Shown here: positions 36,101 through 46,834 of the stretch, piece after piece
How positions within the stretch are numbered: the first letter of the stretch is position 1
Layout: the number at the start of each line of letters is the position of its first letter
NCBI RefSeq assembly: GCF_004785795.1
Contig: NZ_SRRO01000001.1
Location: 4,588,001 to 4,652,000 of the forward strand
Length of the DNA stretch: 64,000 nucleotides
Direction: 5' to 3'
Source of the DNA: Nocardioides eburneiflavus
GTDB taxonomy: Bacteria; Actinomycetota; Actinomycetes; Propionibacteriales; Nocardioidaceae
The notes under the pieces: model-generated
Told to the model about the DNA's origin: nothing
The model's input: only the letters and a program-made list of their open reading frames with translations
Databases searched by the model: none
Position numbers and translations under genes: made by a program

Positions 36101-36204
36101 GGTGTGGGTCTGTCCCTCGCATCGAGTGGTGGATCAGGGCGGATCAGGGGTCCTACGACCACTCAGCCTAACGTCCGGACCCCGGTGGGCCTGCCTCGAC
36201 GCCG

Positions 36205-38427
36205 CTAACCGCCGAGCGCGGTGCGTACGGCGTGGGCGGCCGCAGCGGCCCGCTCCTCGGTGGGGCGTACGCCTCCCACCTCCTGCACGTAGAACACGTC
36301 GACCGCCTGCGGGCCGAGCGTCGAGACGTGGGCGGAGGCCACCGTCAGGCCCAGGCGGGCGAGCGTGGTGAGCACGCGGTGGACCACGCCGGGACGGTCG
36401 GAGGTGCGGATCTCGAGCACCAGCGAGGCGCGCGAGGCGTCCGGGCGCACCTCCACGATCGGCGGCAGCTCGCCCTCCGGACGGGCCGGCAGGTCCGGGA
36501 GTCGCTGGGTGCCCTCGACGACGCGACGGATGCGCTCGCGGACGACGCTCGCGTCGAGGTAGGCGTCCGGCACCTCCCACGCGCTCACGCCCCACTCGCC
36601 GTCGGAGTCCACCTGGGCCCAGGCGCGCGCGGCGTGGACCGGCACCCGCAGCGCCGCCAGCCCGCCCGCGACGTCAGCGAGCAGCCCGACGCGGTCGGCG
36701 GCGATCACCGTCACCGTGGCACCGACCCCGTGCGGCGTGATCTCGACCGAGACCGCACCGGGGTCGCGGCGTACGGCATCGGGCACCGGCAGCGAACCGG
36801 CCGGGGTGACGTGGGTGACCTCGGCGCCGAGGGCCTGTCCCGCGCGGGAGACGAGCCGGTCGACGAGCGAGGCCCGCCAGGTCGTCCACGCCGCAGGCGA
36901 CGCGGCCCGGGCGTCGGCCTCGGTGAGGGCGCGCAGCAGCTCGAGGCTCGCCGCGTCGGGGACGTGGGTGAGCAGCTCGGCGGTGGTGGCCGGGTCGTCC
37001 GGGTCACGGGTGGTCGCCAGGTCGGCGAGCAGCAGGTGCCAGCGCACGAGGGACGCGACGACCTCGGCGTCGAGGTCGGCGAACCCCATCCGCGCCACGA
37101 TCTTGCGGGCGAGCGGCTCCCCCGCCACCGAGTGGTCGTGCAGCGAGCCCTTGCCGATGTCGTGGAGCAGCGCCGCCACCAGCAGCAGGTCGGGTCGCCG
37201 GACGGTGCGGATCAGGCCGCCGGCCTCGGCGCAGGTCTCGACGACGTGACGGTCCACGGTGAAGCGGTGGATCGCCGAGGCGTGCGGCAGCAGCCGGATC
37301 TGCTCCCACTCAGGGAGGAAGGTCTCGATGCCGTCGACCTCGTCCAGCGTCTCCCACACCGGCAGCAGGCCGGGTCCGCTGGCCAGGAGGCGTACGAGCG
37401 CGTCGCGGGCGGTGGCCGGCCACGGGACCGGGAGCTCCGCGCCCTCGCGCACCAGCCGGGCGGCGGTGGTCGGGGCGAGGACGGCGTCGCGACTGGCGGC
37501 CTCAGCCGCGGCGCGGAGGAGCAGGGAGGGGTCGTCGCCGGGCTTCGTGCCCGCGTCGAGCACCACCTCTCCGCGCGACAGCGCGATGCCCGGGGCGATG
37601 CGCTCCAGTGCAGGCGTACGCCGCCCCTTCTCCCCCGTCGTGCGTGCCAACACCGCGTCCGTGCGCCGCCAGGCGAGCCGGGACAGATGGGCGATGCGGC
37701 GCCCGAGCGAGCGCACGTGGCGCTGCGCGGCCTCGGCCCCGGTGAGGTCGAGCCGCTCCGCGAGCGACCCCCACATCTCGGGGGCGATGCGGTCGCTCGG
37801 CCGGCCGGCCAGCTCGTGCACCTCGTCGCGGACGTCGAGGAGCATCTGCCGGGCCGCCTCGAGCGCGGGCGTGGAGGCGTCGACGAGCCAGCTGGCCTCG
37901 ATCGCCTTGAGCACCCCGGCGTCGCGCAGGCCGCCCTCGGCCTCCTTGACGTCGGGCACCGAGGCGTGGGCGAGCTCGCCGGTGACGTCGTGCCGCTTGT
38001 GCGTGATCGCCTTCAGCTCGGGCAGCCGGGTGCGGGCCTGACGCCTCCAGTCCGCGAGCATGGTGGTGCGCAGGCGGAGCGTCAGGCCCGGGTCGCCGGC
38101 CAGGTGGCGCGCGTCGAGCAGGCCCAGCGCGACCCGGAGGTCCGTGGCCGCGTCGAGCATCTCCGCCATCGACCGCACCGAGTGGTCGAGGCGACGCCCG
38201 GAGTCCCACAGCGGGTACCAGAGGGTGTGGCCGAGGTCGCCGAGCGCGACGTCGTCGTCGTGGACGAGCACGACGTCGAGGTCGGAGTGGGGGGCCAGCT
38301 CGCCGCGGCCGTAGCCCCCGACCGCGACCAGGGCCACCCCGGCGGCGGGCCCCGCTGAGGCAGCGTATGCCTCCCTGCAGAGCTCGTCGGCCGAGGTGGC
38401 CCTGGTCTGGCGTTGTGCAGCGGTCAC
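36205..38427 (-). CDS. glnD: PII uridylyltransferase / uridylyl-removing enzyme
   Basis: GlnD modifies and demodifies PII protein according to glutamine level. The 740-residue protein has the nucleotidyltransferase motif GGYGRGELAPHSDLD (residues 37-51), the HD-domain cluster LLHDIGKGSLHDHS, and two C-terminal ACT domains (VTVIAADRVGLLADVAGG; LEIRTSDRPGVVHRVL). GTG 38427 is chosen because the longer open frame is antisense to glnB. It is 37 bp downstream of glnB. Confidence 0.94.
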   Translation of the reverse strand: MTAAQRQTRATSADELCREAYAASAGPAAGVALVAVGGYGRGELAPHSDLDVVLVHDDDVALGDLGHTLWYPLWDSGRRLDHSVRSMAEMLDAATDLRVALGLLDARHLAGDPGLTLRLRTTMLADWRRQARTRLPELKAITHKRHDVTGELAHASVPDVKEAEGGLRDAGVLKAIEASWLVDASTPALEAARQMLLDVRDEVHELAGRPSDRIAPEMWGSLAERLDLTGAEAAQRHVRSLGRRIAHLSRLAWRRTDAVLARTTGEKGRRTPALERIAPGIALSRGEVVLDAGTKPGDDPSLLLRAAAEAASRDAVLAPTTAARLVREGAELPVPWPATARDALVRLLASGPGLLPVWETLDEVDGIETFLPEWEQIRLLPHASAIHRFTVDRHVVETCAEAGGLIRTVRRPDLLLVAALLHDIGKGSLHDHSVAGEPLARKIVARMGFADLDAEVVASLVRWHLLLADLATTRDPDDPATTAELLTHVPDAASLELLRALTEADARAASPAAWTTWRASLVDRLVSRAGQALGAEVTHVTPAGSLPVPDAVRRDPGAVSVEITPHGVGATVTVIAADRVGLLADVAGGLAALRVPVHAARAWAQVDSDGEWGVSAWEVPDAYLDASVVRERIRRVVEGTQRLPDLPARPEGELPPIVEVRPDASRASLVLEIRTSDRPGVVHRVLTTLARLGLTVASAHVSTLGPQAVDVFYVQEVGGVRPTEERAAAAAHAVRTALGG

Positions 38428-38464
38428 GAGAGCACGGTCCTCTCGGCCCCGAGAACGTCCGTCA

Positions 38465-40104
<1,640 letters not shown>

Positions 40105-40220
40105 AGAACCTCCAGGGAACGTACGGGGGTGGGCCCAGGCTCATGACGCCGCTGTCGTGACGGTGCCCACGTGTTGTCCCGTACCTTCCGCGGGCGAGGT
40201 TTCACCCGGCCGCGACGGAT

Positions 40221-40268
40221 GTTGCGCGCAGGCAACGGAATGGGCCCTCGTGTTACGGGTGTGTGAAC
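40221..40268 (-). promoter_or_regulatory. Two GlnR-box-like palindromes upstream of amtB
   Basis: GTTGC-N6-GCAAC (40221-40236) and, on the minus strand, TTCAC-N6-GTAAC (40252-40267) resemble the actinobacterial GlnR box GTNAC-N6-GNAAC with one mismatch each. They are 31 bp apart and 117-163 bp upstream of amtB. Confidence 0.35.
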
Positions 40269-40292
40269 GGACCGCCACGGAACCCGCCTTGT

Positions 40293-40298
40293 TAGTGT
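40293..40298 (+). promoter_or_regulatory. -10 box TAGTGT, 6 nt before GTG 40305
   Basis: Leaderless promoter of the RgpF-like gene, facing away from amtB. Confidence 0.6.
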
Positions 40299-40304
40299 TC
40301 GGCC

Positions 40305-41249
40305 GTGTCCAGACTGGCCGTGATGGCGCACTACGACGTCGCCGGGGAGCTGCGGCCCCACGTGCGCGGTCAGGTGGAGGCGCTGGCCGCGTCGGTCGAC
40401 ACCCTCCTGGTGTGCACGACGGCCAGCCTGCAGGACTCCGCCCGCGCCTGGCTCAACGAGCGCGCGACCGTCGTGGAGCGCGCCAACTACGGCTACGACT
40501 TCTTCAGCTACAAGGTCGGCCTCGATGCCGCCGGCGACCTCACCGCGTACGACGAGGTGGTGGTCTGCAACGACACCTACGTCTTCGCGCTCGACTCCTA
40601 CGACCCGGTCTTCGACGAGATGGCCACCCGGCCGTGCGACTTCTGGGGCCTCACGGCCGCGGAGCGCCTGGCACCGCACATCCAGTCGTTCTTCGTCGCG
40701 TTCCGCCCGTGGGTGGTGGGCTCGCACGCCTTCACCCGGTTCTGGGAGGAGATGGAGCCGATCTCGAAACGGCGGCAGGTCATCCGGCGCTACGAGATCG
40801 GGATGTCGCGGCGGCTCTACGACGCCGGCTTCGTCTCCGACACCTACTTCGTCGAGACCCCCGAGGACCGCCGGATCGCCCGCGAGCGGATGCGCTGGTG
40901 GGCCGCGCACCGCTCCACCTTCCCGCGCACGCGCGCGGAGGTCCGCGAGTGGCGCGAGCGGGCCAACGAGCCGTGGAACCCCGCACGCAGCCTGGCCGAC
41001 CGGGTGCTCGACAACGCCCGGCTGCCCTACGTCAAGATCGACACCCTGCGCTACGACCCCTACAACCTCGACGCCAAGCGCCTGCTCGAGCTGTGCGAGC
41101 GTCGCTTCCCCCAGCGCTTCGAGGGGGTGCGCGAGTTCCTCGAGGAGACCGCGCAGTACTACCCCCTCCGCGACACCGAGCGGCTGCTGCCGACGCCGTT
41201 GGCCCTCGAGCCGCTCTTTCCCCGCGTGAGGTACTCCGATGCGCGGTGA
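40305..41249 (+). CDS. Rhamnan synthesis protein F (RgpF) family protein
   Basis: The 314-residue protein opens MSRLAVMAHYDVAGELRP and has the RgpF-family landmarks ANYGYDFFSYKVGL, VVCNDTYVFALDSYDP, FWGLT and FFVAFRPWVVGSHAF. Family members take part in assembling rhamnose-containing cell-wall polysaccharides and behave as cytoplasmic glycosyltransferases. There is no signal peptide or membrane helix. The next gene overlaps its end by 11 bp and is a larger glycosyltransferase, so the two probably build one polymer. Confidence 0.82.
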   Translation: MSRLAVMAHYDVAGELRPHVRGQVEALAASVDTLLVCTTASLQDSARAWLNERATVVERANYGYDFFSYKVGLDAAGDLTAYDEVVVCNDTYVFALDSYDPVFDEMATRPCDFWGLTAAERLAPHIQSFFVAFRPWVVGSHAFTRFWEEMEPISKRRQVIRRYEIGMSRRLYDAGFVSDTYFVETPEDRRIARERMRWWAAHRSTFPRTRAEVREWRERANEPWNPARSLADRVLDNARLPYVKIDTLRYDPYNLDAKRLLELCERRFPQRFEGVREFLEETAQYYPLRDTERLLPTPLALEPLFPRVRYSDAR

Positions 41250-44229
41250 GCGTCGCCGCGCGGGGCAGGTGAGGCTCGACGACCCCGCGGAGGTGCTCGT
41301 GGACTCCGGTCTCGTCGACGCCGACTATGTCGCCGCGCAGCTCGGCACCACCTTCGACTCCGTCGCCGAGGCCGCCCGCGCCGCGGTGGCCGCCGGGGAC
41401 GTCTCCCCCCACCCGCTCTTCGAGGCCCAGTGGATCGGGCGCCGCCGGTCGTGGCAGCGGCTGGGCCAGCACCCGGTGCTCTGGTACGTCTCGGAGCGCC
41501 GGCGCCGCAACCGGATCGCGCCCCACCCGCTGGTCGACCCGCGGATCATCTTCGCCGCCCACCCCGAGGCCCGGCACCACCCCTACGGCGCCCTGTCCTA
41601 CTGGCTCTCGGTGTCGGGCCCGGGCACGCCCCTGCCGACGCGGATCCTGCCCCGCAAGGTGTCCTGGTCCACCTACCGCGCGGCCGCGATCGACGCCGCT
41701 GCCCAGTGGCGCGACGAGGTCGTGCGGGAGCGCCCCGAGCTCGTCGGCCCGACCCCGGCGCTGCCCGCGACGCTCGCGACGTCCCCGGCGGTGACCGTGG
41801 TGATGGCCGCCCAGGACGCCGGCCCGCTGGTCCGCCGGACCGTCGCGTCGCTCCAGGCCCAGACCTTCACCGACTGGCACCTCGTCGCGGTGGACCGTGG
41901 GTCGGCCGACGACACCGCGGCGGTGCTCCAGGGCGTGGCGGCCTTCGACGACCGGGTGACCCTCGTCCGGGAGGGGCGTTGCGGCGAGGCCCGCGCGCTC
42001 AACGTCGCCCTCGAGCACGGCACGGCCGAGCACGTCGCCGTCCTCCCGCTCGGGCGCGAGTGGCTCCCGGAGATGCTCGCCGAGCTGCTGGCGCACGCCC
42101 ACCACACGGGCGCGGCCGCCGTCCTCGCCGGGACGGGCGCGGTCGCCCGCTCCCGCCTCGAGCTCCTCTCCGGCCGGCCGGTCGACCTCGCCACCGCACT
42201 GCTGCGCCGTGACGCCGTCAAGGACGTCGGCGGGTTCGACGAGGGCCTCGGCGGGTCCGTCGAGCGTGACCTGATGCTCAGGCTCACCCGCGACCACGAC
42301 CCGCTCTCCGTCGACGTACCCGCCCTCAAGCGCCCCGACGCCCCCCAGCCGGCGTACTCCGACGACTGGGGCTCAGTCGTCCTCGAGCGTCAGCTCGTGG
42401 ACTGGGAGGCCGCCGCAGCCCGGGAGACGCAGGAGGACCTGGTCAGCCACGTGATGCCGGTCGGCACCGAGCCGCGGCGCACCGTCGAGTGGCTGGGCGC
42501 GGTGCCGCGCGAGGGGTCCGAGCTCATCCTCGTCGGGGTGCGCCTGCGCCGCGCCCACCACGTGCTGGCCGCCTCGATCGCAGCGATCATCTCGGGTGCC
42601 CGCTTCGTCTCGGTGCCCGCAGCGGTCTCCACGTCAGCCGCCACCAACGTCGGCATCGCGGCCGCTGCCGGCAGCACCGTGCTGCTGGTCCGCCCCGAGG
42701 CGATGCCGCCGCGACAGCCCATCGCCCACGAGCTGGCCGAGGTCGTCCGCGGCACCGACGTCGCGGCCGCACAACCGCTGGTCGTCGACCTCGACGGCGT
42801 CGTGCTGAGCGCCGGCGCTCGCTTCGGACCCGACAGCCCCCACCCGGAGCTCTTCCTCTCCGGCCTGCCCAGCAGCGACGCCGTACGGATCGGCAGGTGC
42901 GCGGTCGCGGCCCCTGCCGCGCCGATGGTGGCCGTACGCACCGAGACGGCCGTCGCGCTGCGCGGGCTGGACGCACGCTTCCACTCCGTCCTCGCCGAGA
43001 CAGACCTGGGGCTGCGCGCCCGGCGCGCGGGGCTGGGCGGCTCCGTGCTGGTGCCCGACACCGTGATCACCTCGCGCACGCCCTACGCGAGTGCCGAGGA
43101 GCTCATCGGCGCGCTGTCCTCGCTGCGGTCCACGGTGCACGCGGGGGCCGCGCCTCCGCCCGACACCGCCCCCGAGCTGCTCGCCTCCGCCGGGCTCGAG
43201 GTGGTCGCCCAGCGCAACCGCCGCGTCTGCACCGACCCCGAGGAGCGCACCGCACCGGCGGTGCTCGTGCCGGAGCTGGTCGTCCGCCCGATCGAGGGGA
43301 TCCACGAGTCGCCCCCGCGGCTGAGGTGGGCCGTCGACATCGCCGCCCCGGCCGCGCAGCGCGGCGACCGGTGGGGCGACACCTACTTCGCGCGATCGCT
43401 CGCCGACGCCCTCGAGAGACGCGGCCAGCACGTCGCGATCGACCGGCGCGACGCGCGCGACCGCGACTCCCGCGACCACGACGACGTGCTGCTCGTGCTG
43501 CGCGGTCTCGACCGGGTGACCCCGCGCCCGGGGCTGCTCAACGTCGAGTGGATCATCAGCCACCCCGACATGATCACGGCGGACGAGGTGGCGGACTTCG
43601 ACCTCGTGTACGCCGCCAGCACCAGCTGGTCCACCCGGATGAGCCGCGAGTGGGGCACCCGGATCGAGCCGCTCCTGCAGTGCACCGACACCCGGTGGTT
43701 CCACCCTGACCGGGCCGAGCCCGACACCGGCCCCGCGCTGCTCTTCGTCGGCAACTCGCGCGGTGTCTACCGCTACGCCGTGCGCAGCGCGCTCGCCATC
43801 GGCGCTGACCTGACCCTCCACGGCAACGACTGGACCGAGTTCGTCGAGCGCGACCAGATCGCCTCCGGCGGTGTCGACAACCGTGAGGTCGGGGTGCTCT
43901 ACGCGTCCGCCGGGATCGTGCTCAACGACCACCACCTCGACATGCGGCGCGACAGCTTCGCCTCCAACCGGCTCTTCGACGCGGCCGCGTGCGGGGCACG
44001 CATCCTCAGCGACCGCATCGACGGCCTCGAGGAGATCTTCTCGGGCCTGGCGCTGCCGTTCGACAACGAGCACGAGCTCGCCCGCCTGGTGAAGCCCCCC
44101 TACGAGGCGTTTCCCGACAACGCCACCCGCCGCGAGATCGCCCACCGGATCATCGCCGAGCACAGCTTCGACAAGCGGGCCGAGACGCTCGTCGACGACG
44201 CCGTACGCCGCCTGCTCGCCCGCCGCTGA
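41239..44229 (+). CDS. Large multidomain glycosyltransferase (GT2 plus C-terminal GT-B-like domain)
   Basis: This 996-residue protein has an N-terminal region (1-180) resembling RgpF-linked segments (LFEAQWIGRRR, HPYGALSYWLS). A GT2 domain follows (about 184-370: VTVVMAAQDAGPLVRRTVAS, VGGFDEGLGGSVERDLMLRL). A middle part (about 430-650) looks like a diverged second GT-A fold (ARFHSVLAETDLGLRARRAG-like). A C-terminal GT-B-like domain (about 690-990) resembles the CgeB/YkvP group: VEWIISHPDMITADEV, ALLFVGNSRG, and NRLFDAAACGARILSDRIDG. It is cytoplasmic by sequence. It may add several sugars to a wall polysaccharide; donor and acceptor are unknown. Confidence 0.78.
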   Translation: MRGERRRAGQVRLDDPAEVLVDSGLVDADYVAAQLGTTFDSVAEAARAAVAAGDVSPHPLFEAQWIGRRRSWQRLGQHPVLWYVSERRRRNRIAPHPLVDPRIIFAAHPEARHHPYGALSYWLSVSGPGTPLPTRILPRKVSWSTYRAAAIDAAAQWRDEVVRERPELVGPTPALPATLATSPAVTVVMAAQDAGPLVRRTVASLQAQTFTDWHLVAVDRGSADDTAAVLQGVAAFDDRVTLVREGRCGEARALNVALEHGTAEHVAVLPLGREWLPEMLAELLAHAHHTGAAAVLAGTGAVARSRLELLSGRPVDLATALLRRDAVKDVGGFDEGLGGSVERDLMLRLTRDHDPLSVDVPALKRPDAPQPAYSDDWGSVVLERQLVDWEAAAARETQEDLVSHVMPVGTEPRRTVEWLGAVPREGSELILVGVRLRRAHHVLAASIAAIISGARFVSVPAAVSTSAATNVGIAAAAGSTVLLVRPEAMPPRQPIAHELAEVVRGTDVAAAQPLVVDLDGVVLSAGARFGPDSPHPELFLSGLPSSDAVRIGRCAVAAPAAPMVAVRTETAVALRGLDARFHSVLAETDLGLRARRAGLGGSVLVPDTVITSRTPYASAEELIGALSSLRSTVHAGAAPPPDTAPELLASAGLEVVAQRNRRVCTDPEERTAPAVLVPELVVRPIEGIHESPPRLRWAVDIAAPAAQRGDRWGDTYFARSLADALERRGQHVAIDRRDARDRDSRDHDDVLLVLRGLDRVTPRPGLLNVEWIISHPDMITADEVADFDLVYAASTSWSTRMSREWGTRIEPLLQCTDTRWFHPDRAEPDTGPALLFVGNSRGVYRYAVRSALAIGADLTLHGNDWTEFVERDQIASGGVDNREVGVLYASAGIVLNDHHLDMRRDSFASNRLFDAAACGARILSDRIDGLEEIFSGLALPFDNEHELARLVKPPYEAFPDNATRREIAHRIIAEHSFDKRAETLVDDAVRRLLARR

Positions 44230-44230
44230 C

Positions 44231-44412
44231 GTCGAGGCGGCTCGTCCTGACCGCACAGACCTGCCGAGTCGGCTCGTCCTGACCGCTCAGACCTGCCGAG
44301 TCGGCTCGTCCTGACCGGCGGCGCGTCAGGACGCGCCGACTCGGCGGGGTCGAAGCGTCAGGACGCGCCGACTCGGCGGGGTCGAAGCGTCAGGACGCGC
44401 CGACTCGGCGGG
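44231..44412. repeat. 3+3 inverted array of 32-bp repeats between convergent genes
   Basis: The left side has three direct copies with a 32-bp period, starting at 44234, 44266 and 44298. Their core is GAGTCGGCTCGTCCTGACCG, reading gaggcggctc in the first copy. The right side has three copies, also with a 32-bp period, starting at 44323, 44355 and 44387, with core CGTCAGGACGCGCCGACTCG. The two cores are reverse complements with about two mismatches. The arrays meet head to head at about 44321. The glycosyltransferase gene ends at 44229 and ftsY at 44428, so the array fills the convergent gap. Confidence 0.85.
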
Positions 44413-44427
44413 CGCTGCGCGTACGGC

Positions 44428-45564
44428 TCAGCCGAGGAGCGCGTCCACGAACGCCGACGCCTCGAAGGGCGCCATGTCGTCGGGACCCTCACCGAGACCG
44501 ACGAGCTTGACCGGCACGCCCAGCTCGCGCTGCACCTGCACCACGATACCGCCCTTGGCGGACCCGTCGAGCTTGGTGAGCACGATGCCGGTGACGTCCA
44601 CGATCTCGCTGAAGACTCGGGCCTGGATCAGGCCGTTCTGCCCGGTGGTCGCGTCGAGGACGAGCAGCACCTCGGTGACGTCGGCCTGCTTCTCGATGAC
44701 GCGTTTGATCTTGCCGAGCTCGTCCATCAGGCCGGCCTTGTTCTGGAGGCGGCCGGCGGTGTCGACGAGCACGGTGTCGACGCCGTTCTCGACGCCGTGC
44801 TTGACGGCCTCGAACGCGACGCTGGCGGGGTCGCCGCCCTCGGGTCCCCGGACGACCTCGACGCCGACGCGCTCGCCCCAGGTGGCCAGCTGGTCGACGG
44901 CGGCCGCGCGGAAGGTGTCGGCCGCGCCCAGGGTCACGGTGAGGTCCTCGGCGACGAGGATGCGGGCGATCTTGCCGACGGTGGTCGTCTTGCCGGCGCC
45001 ATTGACGCCCACGACCAGCACCACGCCGGGCTTGCCGTCGGCACCGGTGACCTGTACGCGGCGGTCCAGGTCGGTGCCGACGAGCTCGACCAGCTCCTCG
45101 CGCAGCACGGTGCGGGGGTCGGGCGCCTGTCCGCCCTCGACGCGCAGGCGCGTCCGCAGCTTGTCGACGAGCGCCTGGGTGGGCGCGACGCCCACGTCGG
45201 CGGTGAGGAGGGTGTCCTCGATCGCCTCCCAGGTGTCCTCGTCGAGCCGGTCGCGGCTGAGCAGCGACAGCAGGCCCTGGCCGAGCCCGCCCTGCGAGCG
45301 GGCGAGCCGCTCGCGCAGGCGCTGCATGCGGGTCGCGGAGCGCTCCGGCCTCTCGATGGTCGGGGCAGCGGGTCCGGCGGTGTCAGCGGCCGGCTCCGGC
45401 GGGGCCTCGGTCGCGGTCTCCGTCTCCGTCGGCGACGGGACGATCACGTCCGTCGTGCCGCTCGGCCGCGCGGCCTTGCGGCGGCGCCCGGACGTCAGCA
45501 GTCCGGCGAGCGTGAGCACGCCGACGACCGCGATGGCGATGATCAGATAGAGCCAGTCACCCAT
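44428..45564 (-). CDS. ftsY: SRP receptor FtsY
   Basis: FtsY is the membrane-side GTPase that accepts ribosomes from Ffh. The 378-residue protein has an N-terminal membrane helix (LYLIIAIAVVGVLTLAGLL), an acidic/proline-rich A region, the N domain, and the GTPase with VNGAGKTTTVGKIA, DTFRAAAVDQ, DTAGRLQNK and LTKLDGSAKGG. ATG 45564 fits the -10 box TTGGAT 6 bp upstream; an in-frame TTG 12 bp earlier overlaps that box. The smc-ftsY neighbourhood is conserved in actinobacteria. Confidence 0.95.
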   Translation of the reverse strand: MGDWLYLIIAIAVVGVLTLAGLLTSGRRRKAARPSGTTDVIVPSPTETETATEAPPEPAADTAGPAAPTIERPERSATRMQRLRERLARSQGGLGQGLLSLLSRDRLDEDTWEAIEDTLLTADVGVAPTQALVDKLRTRLRVEGGQAPDPRTVLREELVELVGTDLDRRVQVTGADGKPGVVLVVGVNGAGKTTTVGKIARILVAEDLTVTLGAADTFRAAAVDQLATWGERVGVEVVRGPEGGDPASVAFEAVKHGVENGVDTVLVDTAGRLQNKAGLMDELGKIKRVIEKQADVTEVLLVLDATTGQNGLIQARVFSEIVDVTGIVLTKLDGSAKGGIVVQVQRELGVPVKLVGLGEGPDDMAPFEASAFVDALLG

Positions 45565-45576
45565 GGGCCAATCCAA

Positions 45577-46488
45577 TCAGAGGTGCGCGGCACGACGCAG
45601 GCGGGTGAGCATCGGGTGCTCCGCCGACGGCTGTCCGCCCGCCAGCCGGGCCCGCAGGGCGTCGCGCTCGGCGGCCAGCCGCTCGGCCCGCGTACGTGCC
45701 CGGGCGAGGCGGGCCTCCGTCCGCGCAAGGTCCGCGAGCACCGCGTCGAAGGCCGCCGCCAGGCCGGACCCGCTGCCGGGCAGCACCGGGGTCCCGCAGG
45801 CCTGCCCTGGTCGCGCGACCCACACCACCTCGTGCGCCATCAGGCGGAACCACGACACCGCGGCCTCGCCGACCAGGGCGGGCGGCGTGACCCGTACGGA
45901 GGACAGGCCCGCCGCGGCGAGCCGGTCGTCGAAGTCGTCCCCGTACCACCGCACGTGGTCGGCCTGCCCGAAGCGGCGCACCCGGTCCTCGGGCGCGGCG
46001 AGCGGGTCCTCCTCCGTCGCCACACCCATCCTGATCGGCACCTCGAGCAGCGCGATCCCCCGCGGGCTCAGCACGCGCGCGATCTCGCGCATGGCGGTGC
46101 AGTCGTCCGGGACGTGCTCGAGCACGTGGTAGCAGACCAGCAGGTCGACGGACGCGTCGCGCAGCGGCAGCGCGGTGAGGCTGGCGAGGGCGTCGACCTC
46201 ACGCTTGTCGTGCCCGAGGTCGAGGCGCACCCGGCGACGGGCGCCCAGCCGGTCGATCAGGGGCGTCGACTGGCGCGACGGGGCGATCTCGACCACGGTG
46301 TCGAGGTCGCGCAGGTCGGGTCCGAGCGAGCCGAGCAGCAGGGACAGGAACCGGTGCCGCTCGAGGCTCCCGCAGCGCGGGCACTTGGCGTCCGGGCGTC
46401 CGTCCGGCCCCGGGCGGAACTGCCGGGACACCCTCGTCCCGCAGGCCGCGCAGTAGGCCCTGTGCACGTCGTGGCGTGAGCCGGTCAC
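45577..46488 (-). CDS. SAM-dependent methyltransferase with N-terminal zinc ribbon
   Basis: The 303-residue protein starts with a zinc-ribbon-like pair CAAC (13-16) and CPRC (36-39), then has a class I methyltransferase core (TVVEIAPSRQSTPLIDRLG, VDLLVCYHVLEHVPDD). It ends with an Arg/Ala-rich coiled coil (about 240-285). GTG 46488 is set by the TAACGT box 7 bp upstream. It lies between ftsY and a small membrane-protein gene. The substrate is unknown. Confidence 0.75.
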   Translation of the reverse strand: MTGSRHDVHRAYCAACGTRVSRQFRPGPDGRPDAKCPRCGSLERHRFLSLLLGSLGPDLRDLDTVVEIAPSRQSTPLIDRLGARRRVRLDLGHDKREVDALASLTALPLRDASVDLLVCYHVLEHVPDDCTAMREIARVLSPRGIALLEVPIRMGVATEEDPLAAPEDRVRRFGQADHVRWYGDDFDDRLAAAGLSSVRVTPPALVGEAAVSWFRLMAHEVVWVARPGQACGTPVLPGSGSGLAAAFDAVLADLARTEARLARARTRAERLAAERDALRARLAGGQPSAEHPMLTRLRRAAHL

Positions 46489-46495
46489 GCCCCGC

Positions 46496-46501
46496 ACGTT
46501 A
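46496..46501 (-). promoter_or_regulatory. -10 box TAACGT, 7 nt before GTG 46488
   Basis: This box excludes the upstream GTG 46497, which lies inside it. Confidence 0.55.
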
Positions 46502-46554
46502 GCCCTCTGCGACCCCGCCGTGGGGTGGCGCGCCGGATCGGGGTCCGGGGTCCG

Positions 46555-46731
46555 TCAGACGCGGGACTCCGAGTCCGCCAGCGTCGGGAGGGCGTCGACG
46601 CCCTTGCGCATGGCGTTGCCGAGCTGCGGCGCGACGGGCATCTCCTCGCCACGGTGGGGGTAGGCGACATAGACGCCGACGCCGACGGCGACGAGCACGC
46701 CGAGGGTCATCATCACAACGATCGCGAGCAC
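46555..46731 (-). CDS. Small single-pass membrane protein
   Basis: A 58-residue protein with one long membrane helix at its N-terminus (LAIVVMMTLGVLVAVGVGVY) followed by a soluble part, PHRGEEMPVAPQLGNAMRKG. GTG 46731 has a strong GGAGGA 6 nt upstream and is preferred over the start at 46779, which lengthens the protein with Arg/Pro-rich sequence. No family is recognised. Confidence 0.6.
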   Translation of the reverse strand: MLAIVVMMTLGVLVAVGVGVYVAYPHRGEEMPVAPQLGNAMRKGVDALPTLADSESRV

Positions 46732-46834
46732 GGGATTCCTCCGAGGTGGGCCGGTCGGGTCCCGTCCACCGTGCCACACCGGCGGGGCATGGGGAGAACC
46801 GGCGACGACCTGCGGCGCGTCGGGGTGAGGACGC

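Noticed and set aside
36122..36204. GGGGTCC/GGACCCC inverted repeat between ffh and glnD
   Set aside because: The 7-bp stem has a loop of more than 20 nt containing the probable ffh -10 region, so it is too weak to call a terminator.
44231..44412. Possible CRISPR array
   Set aside because: Repeats have a 32-bp period with spacers of only about 12 bp that are themselves repeated, and half of the copies are inverted. There are no cas genes.
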